DNA of 64,000 nt from Nocardioides sp. Its GTDB lineage: Bacteria; Actinomycetota; Actinomycetes; Propionibacteriales; Nocardioidaceae. Each line of letters starts with the position of its first letter. The first letter of the stretch is position 1. The DNA is taken from contig NZ_SSXI01000226.1 in assembly GCF_004803405.1 (NCBI RefSeq), forward strand, positions 63,837 through 127,836. Reading direction: 5' to 3'. A program made the position numbers and the translations under genes. Shown here piece by piece: positions 27,474 through 35,993 of the stretch. Below the pieces are notes generated by a model that saw nothing but the letters and a program-made list of their open reading frames with translations, was not told the DNA's origin and searched no databases.

Positions 27474-28250
27474 TCAGGCGGGATCGCTGTCGGTGAGGCA
27501 GTAGCTGCGCCCGGTCGGCTCCCTCATGACGGTCCAGCGCCGGTGGACCTCGGCCACCGTGGCCCCGAGCGCGGTGTGCCGGGCGGTCTCGGCGACCCGG
27601 TTCGTCGTACCCCAGTCGAGGTGGGCGCGGACCGGGCCCCGGTCGTCCTCGCCGAGCCGCTGGACGAGCAGCCCGAGCGGCTGGCCCCCGCCCGGGCCGA
27701 GGAGCATGAACTCCTCGAACTCCGAGGACGGTCGGGGCGTCCAGCCGGTCACCTGCTGCCAGAACCCCAGCTCACGCTCGAACTCCGCGCTCGGAGTGTC
27801 GACGGCGACCTGGTGCACCCGCGACTCGTGCCCGCCGGGATGCTTCGTCGCACCCGGCTTTCGCTCGGCCGGATGCGAGACGAAGCAGAAGCGCAGGCCG
27901 CCGGGTGAGGTGAGCACGACGTAGCCCACCCCGACGAAGGTCAGCTCGGTGGCGCCGAGGCCGACGGCCCGATCCGCCGCCGCCCGGGGATCGGGCACGT
28001 GGACGTCGATGTGCACCCCGTCCGCACCGGCGCTCAGTCTCTGGGTCTTCAGGTAGGCGTCGCCGGCAGCCGGCACGAGCGACGCGAACTCGCCGTCGTC
28101 ACCGCGCGGCAGCGACAGCCCGTATCCCGTCGCCTGCCGCCAGAACTCCACGCTCGCGTCGTGGTGGGCGGCGCTGTTGTCCAAGAACGCGGTCAGCCAG
28201 AGCGGGTTGACCGGGGTCCCGAGGTCCGCCGGGTCCGCGGGGGTGCTCAT
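27474..28250 (-). CDS. VOC (glyoxalase/bleomycin-resistance fold) protein, two domains
   Basis: This 258-residue protein consists of two tandem VOC modules, about 15-125 and 140-255. Each has a VDVHVPDP or VAVDTPS-type strand, and FWRQATGYGL is echoed by FWQQVTGWTP. It is probably a metal-dependent lyase/dioxygenase-like or binding protein of unknown substrate. The ATG is leaderless (TAACGT 6 nt upstream). Confidence 0.8.
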   Translation of the reverse strand: MSTPADPADLGTPVNPLWLTAFLDNSAAHHDASVEFWRQATGYGLSLPRGDDGEFASLVPAAGDAYLKTQRLSAGADGVHIDVHVPDPRAAADRAVGLGATELTFVGVGYVVLTSPGGLRFCFVSHPAERKPGATKHPGGHESRVHQVAVDTPSAEFERELGFWQQVTGWTPRPSSEFEEFMLLGPGGGQPLGLLVQRLGEDDRGPVRAHLDWGTTNRVAETARHTALGATVAEVHRRWTVMREPTGRSYCLTDSDPA

Positions 28251-28256
28251 GTCCTC

Positions 28257-28262
28257 ACGTTA
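28257..28262 (-). promoter_or_regulatory. -10 box (TAACGT) of the VOC gene, leaderless
   Basis: It lies 6 nt before the ATG at 28250. The intervening GAGGAC could also act as a weak ribosome site. Confidence 0.5.
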
Positions 28263-28315
28263 GACGAGGTCGGCGCAGGGACTGCGCCGCGCTGGTCCGA
28301 GCTGAGGTGGCGGCA

Positions 28316-29095
28316 TCACCACACGCCGAGGACGCCGCCGCCGATCCGGACGACGAAGGCACTGACGACCACGATGAAGAAGGCACGCACGAACTTCGCG
28401 CCACGGGCGACTGCGGTCCGGGCACCGACATAGCCGCCGATCAGGTTGCACGCACCCATCATCAGCCCGACATCCCACAGCACCGCGCCGGTGGGGACGA
28501 AGAGGAGCAGGGCGCCGAGGTTGGTGGCGAAGTTCGCCATCCGCGCCTTGGCCGACGCCTCGACGAAGTTGTAGCCCATCAGGCCCACCAGCGCGAACAC
28601 GAAGAAGCTCCCCGTGCCCGGTCCCAGGGCACCGTCGTAGAGGCCGATGACGAAGCCGACAGCCATCGCGGCCGCGAGGTGCTGGTGCCCGGAGAACCGG
28701 AGCAACGTCTCCTCGCCGATCCTCGGCCGAAGCACCACGTAGGCACCCACCACCACCAGCACGACGAGGACGATCGGCTCGAACGCCTCGCGGGGGATGT
28801 GAGAGGCCGCCAGGGCGCCCGTGAACGCCCCCGCCAGGGCCAGGAGCATCAGCGGCGCGAACGTTCTGGGATCGGGACGGATGCGCCGGTAGTAGGTCAC
28901 CGAGCTCGCTGCCGTGCCGCACACCGAGGCGATCTTGTTGGTGGCCAGGATCTGCACCGGGCTGGCGCTCGGGAGCCCCACGAGCAGCGCGGGCAGCTGG
29001 ATCAGGCCGCCGCCGCCCACCACCGCGTCCACGAACCCGGCCGTGAGCGCCGCGAGCGCGAGCAGTGCGAGCAGGGTCAGGCTGAGGTCGCTCAT
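28316..29095 (-). CDS. TauE/SafE (TSUP) family permease
   Basis: This 259-residue protein has about eight membrane segments. The two half-repeats show GFVDAVVGGGGLIQLPALL near 20-38 and GLYDGALGPGTGSFF near 153-167, the duplicated TSUP signature. It likely moves sulfonates, sulfite or other organosulfur anions. The ATG is leaderless (TAGGGT 7 nt upstream). Confidence 0.9.
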   Translation of the reverse strand: MSDLSLTLLALLALAALTAGFVDAVVGGGGLIQLPALLVGLPSASPVQILATNKIASVCGTAASSVTYYRRIRPDPRTFAPLMLLALAGAFTGALAASHIPREAFEPIVLVVLVVVGAYVVLRPRIGEETLLRFSGHQHLAAAMAVGFVIGLYDGALGPGTGSFFVFALVGLMGYNFVEASAKARMANFATNLGALLLFVPTGAVLWDVGLMMGACNLIGGYVGARTAVARGAKFVRAFFIVVVSAFVVRIGGGVLGVW

Positions 29096-29102
29096 CGGAG
29101 TG

Positions 29103-29108
29103 ACCCTA
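29103..29108 (-). promoter_or_regulatory. -10 box (TAGGGT) of the TSUP gene, leaderless
   Basis: It lies 7 nt before the ATG at 29095, in the 30-bp gap after the upstream lipoprotein gene. Confidence 0.5.
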
Positions 29109-29125
29109 GGGCGCGGTCGGCGCCG

Positions 29126-29638
29126 TCAGGGAGCCGGGATGTCCTTCTGGTCCCGCTCGGTGTACTCCTGCGTGAGGTCGTCCGACGCCTCGACGCATGC
29201 GGACTCCAGCCACAGGTCGGTGGCGAACTGCCCCGTCGTCAGCGACAGGGTCACACCGTCGCGCTCGGCCTCCAGGCGCCCGGGGATGGAGTCGTCGCCC
29301 AGCGTCCAGCCGGCCGACTCGAGCTGGGCGGCCACCCGCGACGCGGCCTCCTCGGGCGGCACGCCGGCGTCCTGCCGGAGCTGCACCTTGGCGACGTAGC
29401 GGGCGTCACCGGCCAGGCCCATCGTGCAGCTCTCGAAGCCGGCCGTGCCGGTGCCGAACGCCGCACGCAGCTCCTGCAGCGCGACCGGGAGCACCTCCTC
29501 GGTGCGAGCGTCGACGGCCTGCTCGGCATCGTCGAGGGCAGCGCGGGCGTCCTCGGGCTCTCCCCCGGAGTCGCAGCCGCCGAGGAGGACGGCGAACGCC
29601 GCGAGCGCCCCCCAGCTGATGCCCCACAACGTCCTCAC
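29126..29638 (-). CDS. Lipoprotein, last gene of the WXG/hydrolase cassette
   Basis: This 170-residue protein has a lipoprotein signal peptide with LLGGC near residue 22. An acidic, helical region follows, then a small domain (FESCTMGLAGDARYVAKVQL, later LWLESACVEASDDL) with two cysteines that may pair. No named family is recognised. The GTG overlaps the hydrolase stop as GTGA, so it is tightly coupled. Being surface-anchored and last, it could protect against or dock the hydrolase, which is a hypothesis. Confidence 0.7.
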   Translation of the reverse strand: MRTLWGISWGALAAFAVLLGGCDSGGEPEDARAALDDAEQAVDARTEEVLPVALQELRAAFGTGTAGFESCTMGLAGDARYVAKVQLRQDAGVPPEEAASRVAAQLESAGWTLGDDSIPGRLEAERDGVTLSLTTGQFATDLWLESACVEASDDLTQEYTERDQKDIPAP

Positions 29639-31473
29639 GGGATGAACCTTCCTGGGCCGAAGCCCCTCACCAGGCTGTCGGGGATCCCCGTCAGCGCCTC
29701 ACCGATCCCCTCGGCCGCGTCCTTGCCACGATCCCACAACCAGTCACCACCACTGGCCACGGACGTGCCGAGGAGGAGCTCGTCGAGGGTCTGGTAGTGC
29801 CCAGCGGTCCAGGCGTCGCGCGGGTCGTCCCGGGTGACGCCGCCGTCGTTGTCGGCGACGATGTGCCCGAGGTTCTCGAGCGACTCGCCGTCGAAGTACG
29901 ACGTGTGGTTCGTGAACAGGTCCTCGACTCGGTAAAACCCGTTGCCGGTCTCGAAGCGGGTGCCGCCGAAGGTCTCCTGCGCAGGATCGTGTCCGAGGGC
30001 GCCGATGCCGCCGCGGTCGCCGAGACCGAGCAGGGTGACCGGGTCGTAGTCCTTGGAGCCCACCCAGACGTCCGCGTCGGTCAGGGCGTCGGCCGTGCGG
30101 ACCGGCTGACCGGGGCTGCCGATCAGGACCGCGTCGTCGACCGGCGCGCCGTCCTGGAGGGCGTGGCCGACCGTGGTCGAGCCGTAGCTGTGACCGATCG
30201 CGGTCAGGTGCGCCGGCTCGCCGCTGTCGGATGCCCGGAGACCGTCGATGAAGTCTCCGAAGCGCTCGCCGCCGCGGTCGGCCGCACCCGAGGCGATGAC
30301 CTCCGCGAAGTCGAGGACCTCCTCGGACGAGCTGAAGTCACCGCTCGGTGCGTCGTAGTCGAGCCAGAAGATGGTGGCGACGGAGCCGTTCTTGTTGCCG
30401 GCCGCCTCCTGATAGAGCTGGTCGATGCTCGCCAGGTTGCCCGGAAGGCTGGACGTCTCACTGGTGAGGCCGGGGACGAACGCCGCCACGTGGTCGGCCC
30501 GGTCCGGATCACCGAAGCTGATGGCGACACCTCCGTCCTCGGTGTGGATGCCGGGCTTGTAGACGATCAGGTTGGTGAGGTGGTCGCCGGTGGCCGGGTC
30601 CACGCGCTCTTTGTAGTCGTCCAGGTTCTCCCGGATGGTCCTCGCGTTCTCGAGGATCTCTCGCTGGGTCTCGGTGAGCTGGCCGTCCGTCTCCCGCTCG
30701 GTCAGGTGGTCGATGTCGCTGTAGAGGCCGGCGCGGTTGGCCTCGTCACGGTCGCGCACGGGGATGCCGTCCGCGTTGCCGATCAGCTCCGGGTACTCGG
30801 TCACCAGAGCCTGCCGCTGCGCTCGGGTCAGGGACTGCCACCAGGCATTGAGCAGTTCGGGGCTCTCCCTGCGCTGCTCGAAGCCCTCGGTGAGGTGGTC
30901 CACGTCGGGCAGCGTCGGATCCTCGGCAGCGGTCTTCCCCTCGGCCACCGAGTCCACCCCCTGCAGGGCAGCGATGTAGTCGGTCTCGGCGCTGGTGTAG
31001 TCGGTGACCCACGCGGTGATGTCGGCGCCCACCTCGTCGGCTCGCCTGCGCAGCCGCTCCGCCCGACGCTCCCATGTCGCGACCGTGGCCTCGTCGACCC
31101 CGTCGCCGGCGCCGTTGATCTCGCCCTCCAGCGTGTCGACGTCGGTGTTGAGACCGGACCGTCGCGCTTCGAGGGCCGACCGGCGCGCCTTCAGCCTGCG
31201 GAGCCGGTCCTCGAAGCGGTCGGTGGCCGTGACCGCCCGGAACAGGGCGGCCTCGGGTCCCTCGAGTCTCCGTCCGAAGCGGGTGAGCGCGTGGTCGGAG
31301 GCCTCCTTCGTGTCGCCTGCCCACTGCCCGGCGCCGAGGAACCCCGCCCAGCCCTGAACGTCCTTGACGCTGGTCGTGACCGCTCGGAGGTTGGTCGCGA
31401 GCGTCATCGCCCGCTCAGGCGTCGACTCCATCTCCTGGAACTCCGCGATGGTCCCGGGCAGCACGATCGCCAT
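29635..31473 (-). CDS. WXG100/LXG-like helical domain fused to DUF1023 alpha/beta hydrolase
   Basis: In this 612-residue protein, residues 1-160 are helical with a WAG-type turn (QGWAGFLGAGQWAG near 40) and a charged coiled coil near 85-160, like the N-terminal modules of type VII secretion substrates. Residues about 320-560 form a DUF1023 alpha/beta hydrolase with the nucleophile elbow GHSYGS at Ser429 and candidate partners in IGSPGQP and TNHTSYF. No signal peptide is seen. It lies 3 bp after a small WXG-sized protein gene and overlaps the lipoprotein gene. Confidence 0.82.
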   Translation of the reverse strand: MAIVLPGTIAEFQEMESTPERAMTLATNLRAVTTSVKDVQGWAGFLGAGQWAGDTKEASDHALTRFGRRLEGPEAALFRAVTATDRFEDRLRRLKARRSALEARRSGLNTDVDTLEGEINGAGDGVDEATVATWERRAERLRRRADEVGADITAWVTDYTSAETDYIAALQGVDSVAEGKTAAEDPTLPDVDHLTEGFEQRRESPELLNAWWQSLTRAQRQALVTEYPELIGNADGIPVRDRDEANRAGLYSDIDHLTERETDGQLTETQREILENARTIRENLDDYKERVDPATGDHLTNLIVYKPGIHTEDGGVAISFGDPDRADHVAAFVPGLTSETSSLPGNLASIDQLYQEAAGNKNGSVATIFWLDYDAPSGDFSSSEEVLDFAEVIASGAADRGGERFGDFIDGLRASDSGEPAHLTAIGHSYGSTTVGHALQDGAPVDDAVLIGSPGQPVRTADALTDADVWVGSKDYDPVTLLGLGDRGGIGALGHDPAQETFGGTRFETGNGFYRVEDLFTNHTSYFDGESLENLGHIVADNDGGVTRDDPRDAWTAGHYQTLDELLLGTSVASGGDWLWDRGKDAAEGIGEALTGIPDSLVRGFGPGRFIP

Positions 31474-31476
31474 CGG

Positions 31477-31797
31477 TCAGCTCTCCCGGATCTTCGCGTC
31501 GTGGTAGCCCCAGGACAGCAGGCTGCGGAGCCGCTCGGCCTCGCCGCGGTCGGTGATCGCGAAGTCGTCGCCTGCCAGGACGAATGCGTCGCTGTTGCCC
31601 TGTGCGACGCCGGCGATCCTCTTGATCTCCTCGACCCACGCGTCTTGGAACTGCTCCACCGCACTGACCACCTCGCGAGCGAAGCCGTCCGTGGATGCCT
31701 TGGCCAGGCGCCGCCAGGCGCCGTCGAGCTTGTCGGCGGCGGCATCCCACTCGCCCTTGAAGTGCTGCAGGACGTGGGCGGGCACATCGAGGGTCAC
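31477..31797 (-). CDS. Small WXG100-like helical protein
   Basis: This 106-residue, mostly helical protein has FKGEWDAAADKLDGAW near 13-28, similar in size and pattern to WXG100 (EsxA/B) proteins, although it has W-D-A where they have W-x-G. There are two further tryptophans (QDAWVEEI and LSWGYHDAKI). It probably pairs with the helical N-terminus of the hydrolase encoded next. The GTG at 31797 overlaps the upstream stop as GTGA; a GTG two codons earlier is the alternative. Confidence 0.65.
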   Translation of the reverse strand: MTLDVPAHVLQHFKGEWDAAADKLDGAWRRLAKASTDGFAREVVSAVEQFQDAWVEEIKRIAGVAQGNSDAFVLAGDDFAITDRGEAERLRSLLSWGYHDAKIRES

Positions 31798-32366
31798 GCC
31801 CACGACTCCACCTCCCCGCGGACATCGGCGCGTACGACGACACGATCCGCCTCGGCGACCGGCATCACCCCGGTGGCGAGGGTGAGCACGGTCGCACCGG
31901 CGCCGGCCTCCGCCTGGAGGTCGAGCAGCCCGTTGGTCGCGCGCAGCAGCGGCCGGTCGTCGCGCGTCGTCGGCCGCATCCGCCATCCGTCGGCGCCGAT
32001 CCGGAACGCGATGTCCCGGAGCAGCCCGGCGCCGGCGTGGGAGCCGAGTCCTTGGAGAGCCTTCTCGACGAGAAGTGCGTGGCCGCCCGCACCGATTCCC
32101 CACCGCACCGCCGGGGCCTGGACCGAGCCGCGATCGGCAACCACGGACACGATCGAGCGCCAGGCCTGCGTGAGCTCGTCGGCCACGGACCTGACCGTCT
32201 CGATGGCGACGGTGGGTTGCCCGAGCGCGTCCTCGGCGTCACCCGCCGGCTCCAGCAGCACGATGTCGACGTCGGGGTGACGGCGACGCACCTGCGCCCA
32301 GAAGCGGTCGCGCTCCACGACCGCCTGATCGACCTTCCGGTAGGGCCCGAGCTCCTCATCAGTCAT
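31794..32366 (-). CDS. Unknown protein, first gene of the WXG/hydrolase cassette
   Basis: This 190-residue soluble protein has no signal peptide or membrane segment. It contains a Gly/Ala-rich middle (RWGIGAGGHALLVEKAL) and a beta-rich end (RVVVRADVRGEVESWA). I do not recognise a family. It could be a chaperone for the downstream WXG-like protein, as EspG-type proteins are in mycobacteria, but only context supports that. The ATG at 32366 was chosen; the frame is open upstream without a ribosome site. Confidence 0.6.
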   Translation of the reverse strand: MTDEELGPYRKVDQAVVERDRFWAQVRRRHPDVDIVLLEPAGDAEDALGQPTVAIETVRSVADELTQAWRSIVSVVADRGSVQAPAVRWGIGAGGHALLVEKALQGLGSHAGAGLLRDIAFRIGADGWRMRPTTRDDRPLLRATNGLLDLQAEAGAGATVLTLATGVMPVAEADRVVVRADVRGEVESWA

Positions 32367-32427
32367 ACGGCGACGACTGCCCGGCATCCGGGCCCGGCAA
32401 ACGTCGCCCGGTCGCTGTCCACAGGGG

Positions 32428-34443
32428 TCAGCCGACCCAGAACCCCCGGGATCCGAAGAAGTCTCCGTAGGAGCCGGGCCCGCTGGTGTCACGGCCACCG
32501 CCGCGGCGCGAGCCGAGGTAGGAGCCGACGACTGCCGCACCGAGGTCACCGGTCTCCGGCGCGATCACGCAGCCTTCGACGCGCCGCGCCATCGAGTCGA
32601 CGAAGCGCGCCAGGCCCGGGTCCTCGCCCAGCCGGAAGAAGGTGGTCTGCGCTCCCAGCCTGCGTGCGTTGTCCAGCTCCCGGACCGCGAGCGCGATCGT
32701 CATCGGGTGCGGCGGGTAGGAGAAGAACACCTCGCCGTCGGGACCGAGGTGGGAGGTCGGCTCTCCGTCGGTGACGATCAACAGGACCGGCTGAGCGTTC
32801 GGGTGCTTGCGGAAGTGGCTGTTGGCGAGGAGCAGCGCATGATGGAGGTTCGTGCCCTTGGCCCAGCGCGCGTCCAGCGCGGTGAGGTGCTCGATCCTCA
32901 TCGTCTCCGCGTGCCGCCCGAAGCCGATCAGCTCCAGGTCGTCACCGCGGAACCGGGTGCCGATCAGCGTGTGCAGGGCCAGCGCCGTCTGCTTCATCGG
33001 CACCCAGCGACCGTCCATGGCCATCGAGAAGCTGGTGTCGACGCAGAGTGCGACCGCGGCCTGGGTGCGGGCCTCGGTCTCCGCGACCTCCACGTCCTCG
33101 ATCGACAGGAGCGGCCCGTTCGGATCACCGGACCGTCGCAGCACGCCGTTGAGCATGGTGCGCGGGATGTCCCACGGCTCGGTGTCCCCGAACGCCCATG
33201 GTCGGGTCGCTCCGGAGAGGTCCCCGGCGGCGCCGGCCTGGCGCAGGTCACGCTGGCCCTGGCGTCCGGACATCCGCTGCGCGACGTCGCGGAGCAGGGC
33301 CTTGCCGAGCTGACGCATCGCCTTCGGGGTGAGCCGCAGCTCCCCGTCGAAGCCGCGCTCGATCGCACCCGACCGCCGCAGTGCGAGCTCCAGCTCCTGC
33401 AGCCTCCGCGCGTCCACCGCGGCCTCCTCGCCGAGCTGTCGCGCCAGCTTGTCCAGATCCACGTCGTCCAGCCGCGCCCCACCGTAGGACTGGGAGAGCT
33501 GGTCGGCGAGCGCGTCCAGGTCCGCGAGGTCCTGGAACACGCCGGTGCCGTCGCCGAGACCGAGCCCCTCGTCACCCCCGAACCGCTCGGAGCCGGCCCA
33601 GTCGGCGCCCGGCCGGAGGCTCATCAGGTTCCGGTCCAGGCGGGCCAGCTGGTCCATCAGCGCGGGTGAGCCGAATGCCTGGGCGGAGAGCTGCATCAGC
33701 TCGGCCCGCTGCTCCGGCGTCATCGAGCTGAGCATCCGCTGGGCAGCGGCGGCACGCTGCGCCATGGCGTCGATCAGCTCGTCGAGATTCTGGGGGTTCT
33801 CCGGGAAGTGCTGGCCGTGCTTCGCCATGAACTCGTCGAAGTCCTGCTGGGTGTCTTCACCCCGCGTGCGCTTCTCCAGCAGCTCGTTGAGATCGTCGAG
33901 CATCTCCTGGATCGCTCGCCGGTCCGCCTCGGTGGCGTTCTCCAGGGCCTGCTTCATGCCGGCGAACCGCTGGTCGAGCAGCTCCCGGCCGAGCAGGTCC
34001 TTGATCTGCTCGTAGGCCTCGCGTGCCTCACGGGACTGCCAGTCGTAGTCCGCCAGCTCGCTGACGGCAGCGGACGGTGAGGACGGCAGGCTGTCCATCC
34101 GCAGCTCGCGGAAGGCGCGGTCCGCGTCGTCCATCATCGGGTCGCGGACAAGCTGCTTCCGCTCCTCCAGGACGGCTTTCTCGAGCAGCTCGCGGACCTC
34201 GTCCATGGTCCCGTCGAGGTGGTGCCGCTGCAGCAGGTCGCGGCGGCGCTCGGCCACCCTGCGGGCCAGGTCGTCGAGGCCGGCGTGGTCCTGACCGCCG
34301 CGGCGCAGGAACTTTTGCATCGCGCGCTCGGGGCTGTAACCGGCCATGACGTCCTCGCCGATCGCGTCCAGCGCCTCGGCGAGGTCGACCGGCGGCGCGA
34401 GGGGATCGCCGCCGTCGTACCGGTGGTAGCGGGAGCTAGCCAT
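32428..34443 (-). CDS. VWA-domain protein, partner of the MoxR-type ATPase
   Basis: This 671-residue protein has a long charged helical N-terminal part (1-330) with many Gln/Glu/Arg residues and a von Willebrand A domain from about 460. The MIDAS motif DTSFS is at 469-473, with KGTNLHHAL and VTDGEPTSH completing the metal site. The ATG overlaps the ATPase gene by 8 bp. MoxR-VWA pairs act as chaperone systems for metal insertion or complex assembly; the client is not evident. Confidence 0.85.
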   Translation of the reverse strand: MASSRYHRYDGGDPLAPPVDLAEALDAIGEDVMAGYSPERAMQKFLRRGGQDHAGLDDLARRVAERRRDLLQRHHLDGTMDEVRELLEKAVLEERKQLVRDPMMDDADRAFRELRMDSLPSSPSAAVSELADYDWQSREAREAYEQIKDLLGRELLDQRFAGMKQALENATEADRRAIQEMLDDLNELLEKRTRGEDTQQDFDEFMAKHGQHFPENPQNLDELIDAMAQRAAAAQRMLSSMTPEQRAELMQLSAQAFGSPALMDQLARLDRNLMSLRPGADWAGSERFGGDEGLGLGDGTGVFQDLADLDALADQLSQSYGGARLDDVDLDKLARQLGEEAAVDARRLQELELALRRSGAIERGFDGELRLTPKAMRQLGKALLRDVAQRMSGRQGQRDLRQAGAAGDLSGATRPWAFGDTEPWDIPRTMLNGVLRRSGDPNGPLLSIEDVEVAETEARTQAAVALCVDTSFSMAMDGRWVPMKQTALALHTLIGTRFRGDDLELIGFGRHAETMRIEHLTALDARWAKGTNLHHALLLANSHFRKHPNAQPVLLIVTDGEPTSHLGPDGEVFFSYPPHPMTIALAVRELDNARRLGAQTTFFRLGEDPGLARFVDSMARRVEGCVIAPETGDLGAAVVGSYLGSRRGGGRDTSGPGSYGDFFGSRGFWVG

Positions 34444-35941
34444 AGATCGTCTCGGATCCGTCGGTGTCCTTGCCGATCTTGCGGGCGAGGAACAGGCCTT
34501 CGAGCGCCAGCTCGACAGCGGCCGCCCGCTCGCCGTCCGTCAGGTCTCGTGCCGATCGCTGCGGCTCGGATCGAGAAGCTCTCGCAGCAAGCGTCTCGAG
34601 ATCGACCTCGTCGACCGACGGGGCGCCGTAGATGCGCTCGCACACCTGGTCGTAGAGGTCGGACTCCCCCAGCACCGGCAGGCCGGCGAGCACGTCGCGG
34701 GCGCTCATCACCTCGCCGGTGGTCACCATGGCACCGTCCTCGATAGCGGCGACGAGCAGTGCGAAGTCGAGGCCACGGAACCTCTCGCGCACGGTCTCCG
34801 CGATCGCCGTGCGCAGGAGGTGGGTGAGGATCTCCGCCTCGCGGCCCTCCTCGCCGGACTCGAACTCGATCTTCCCGCCGAGCACGTCGATCGCGGTCTC
34901 GAGGTCGACGACCCGGGCCACTGCGCGGTCCTCGCCACGGACGGCCGCCCGCCGCAGCGCGGCGGCCGCGATCGTCTCCGCGCCGGCGATCGCGAACCGC
35001 GCGGACACCCCGGAGCGCTGGTCGACGGCACTCGAGTCGCGCAGGTTGCGGGTGAACCGGGCGAGGATCTCGACGAGGAAGTCGGGGACGTCGACCCGGT
35101 CCTCGAGCAGGTGGGCCTCCTGGCGGACCACGGCGATCTCCGCGTCCAGCTCGCGCGGGTAGTGGGTGCGGATCTCGGCGCCGAAGCGGTCCTTGAGAGG
35201 AGTGATGATCCGACCCCGGTTGGTGTAGTCCTCGGGGTTGGCCGACGCGACCACCAGTACGTCGAGGGGCAGCCGCAGGACGTAGCCGCGGATCTGGATG
35301 TCGCGCTCCTCCATCACGTTGAGCATCGCGACCTGGATCCGCTCTGCGAGGTCCGGCAGCTCGTTGACGGCGACGATCCCGCGGTGGGAGCGCGGGATCA
35401 GGCCGAAGTGGATCGTCTCGGGGTCGCCGAGGGAGCGGCCCTCGGCGACCTTCATCGGGTCGACGTCGCCGATCAGGTCGGCGACCGAGGTGTCCGGGGT
35501 CGCCAGCTTCTCCGCGTAGCGCTCGCTGCGGTGTCGCCAGGAGATGCGCAGGTCGTCGCCGTAGGAAGCGGCTGCGGCCTTCGATGCGTGGGTGATCGGC
35601 GCATAGGGGTGCTCGCCCAGCTCGGATCCCGAGATCACCGGGCTCCACTCGTCGAGCAGCCCGACAAGCGTGCGCAGCAGGCGAGTCTTGCCCTGTCCGC
35701 GCTCGCCGAGCAGCACGACGTCGTGACCGGCGATGATGGCCCGCTCGAGCTGCGGGATGACGGTGTCCGCGAAGCCGTGCAGTCCGGGCCAGGGGTCCTC
35801 ACCGGCAGCCAGGCGCGCCAGCAGGTTGTCGCGGAGCTCGGCGCGCAGCGTCCTCTGCTCGTGGCCGGCGGCCCGGAGCTCGCCGACGGTCGCGATCGAG
35901 GGCGCGGGGCCAGGTGTCTGGGAGGAGGCGACAGTGGTCAC
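34436..35941 (-). CDS. MoxR/magnesium-chelatase-like AAA+ ATPase
   Basis: This 501-residue protein has Walker A GERGQGKT at 79-86, a Walker B-like GIVAVNELPDL near 190, and VVASANPEDYTNRGRIITPLKDRF near 230, the sensor and arginine region of chelatase-type AAA+ proteins. A helical lid fills the C-terminal half. It works with the VWA protein encoded next, overlapping by 8 bp. The GTG start is leaderless (TAGCGT 6 nt upstream). Confidence 0.88.
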   Translation of the reverse strand: MTTVASSQTPGPAPSIATVGELRAAGHEQRTLRAELRDNLLARLAAGEDPWPGLHGFADTVIPQLERAIIAGHDVVLLGERGQGKTRLLRTLVGLLDEWSPVISGSELGEHPYAPITHASKAAAASYGDDLRISWRHRSERYAEKLATPDTSVADLIGDVDPMKVAEGRSLGDPETIHFGLIPRSHRGIVAVNELPDLAERIQVAMLNVMEERDIQIRGYVLRLPLDVLVVASANPEDYTNRGRIITPLKDRFGAEIRTHYPRELDAEIAVVRQEAHLLEDRVDVPDFLVEILARFTRNLRDSSAVDQRSGVSARFAIAGAETIAAAALRRAAVRGEDRAVARVVDLETAIDVLGGKIEFESGEEGREAEILTHLLRTAIAETVRERFRGLDFALLVAAIEDGAMVTTGEVMSARDVLAGLPVLGESDLYDQVCERIYGAPSVDEVDLETLAARASRSEPQRSARDLTDGERAAAVELALEGLFLARKIGKDTDGSETIYG

Positions 35942-35947
35942 TGTCTC

Positions 35948-35953
35948 ACGCTA
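35948..35953 (-). promoter_or_regulatory. -10 box (TAGCGT) of the MoxR-type ATPase gene, leaderless
   Basis: It lies 6 nt before the GTG at 35941 and faces the divergent cyclase promoter 28 bp away. Confidence 0.55.
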
Positions 35954-35981
35954 CTTCCGGTCCGCAACCCCGTGCGGGCCC

Positions 35982-35987
35982 TACGCT
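35982..35987 (+). promoter_or_regulatory. -10 box (TACGCT) of the cyclase gene, leaderless
   Basis: TACGCT lies 6 nt before the GTG at 35994, which supports that codon over the long open frame upstream. Confidence 0.55.
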
Positions 35988-35993
35988 CGACCT

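Noticed and set aside
35733..35993. Extended N-terminus of the cyclase
   Set aside because: It would run antisense through the start of the MoxR-type gene, while GTG 35994 has a -10 box at leaderless spacing and begins directly at the membrane helix.
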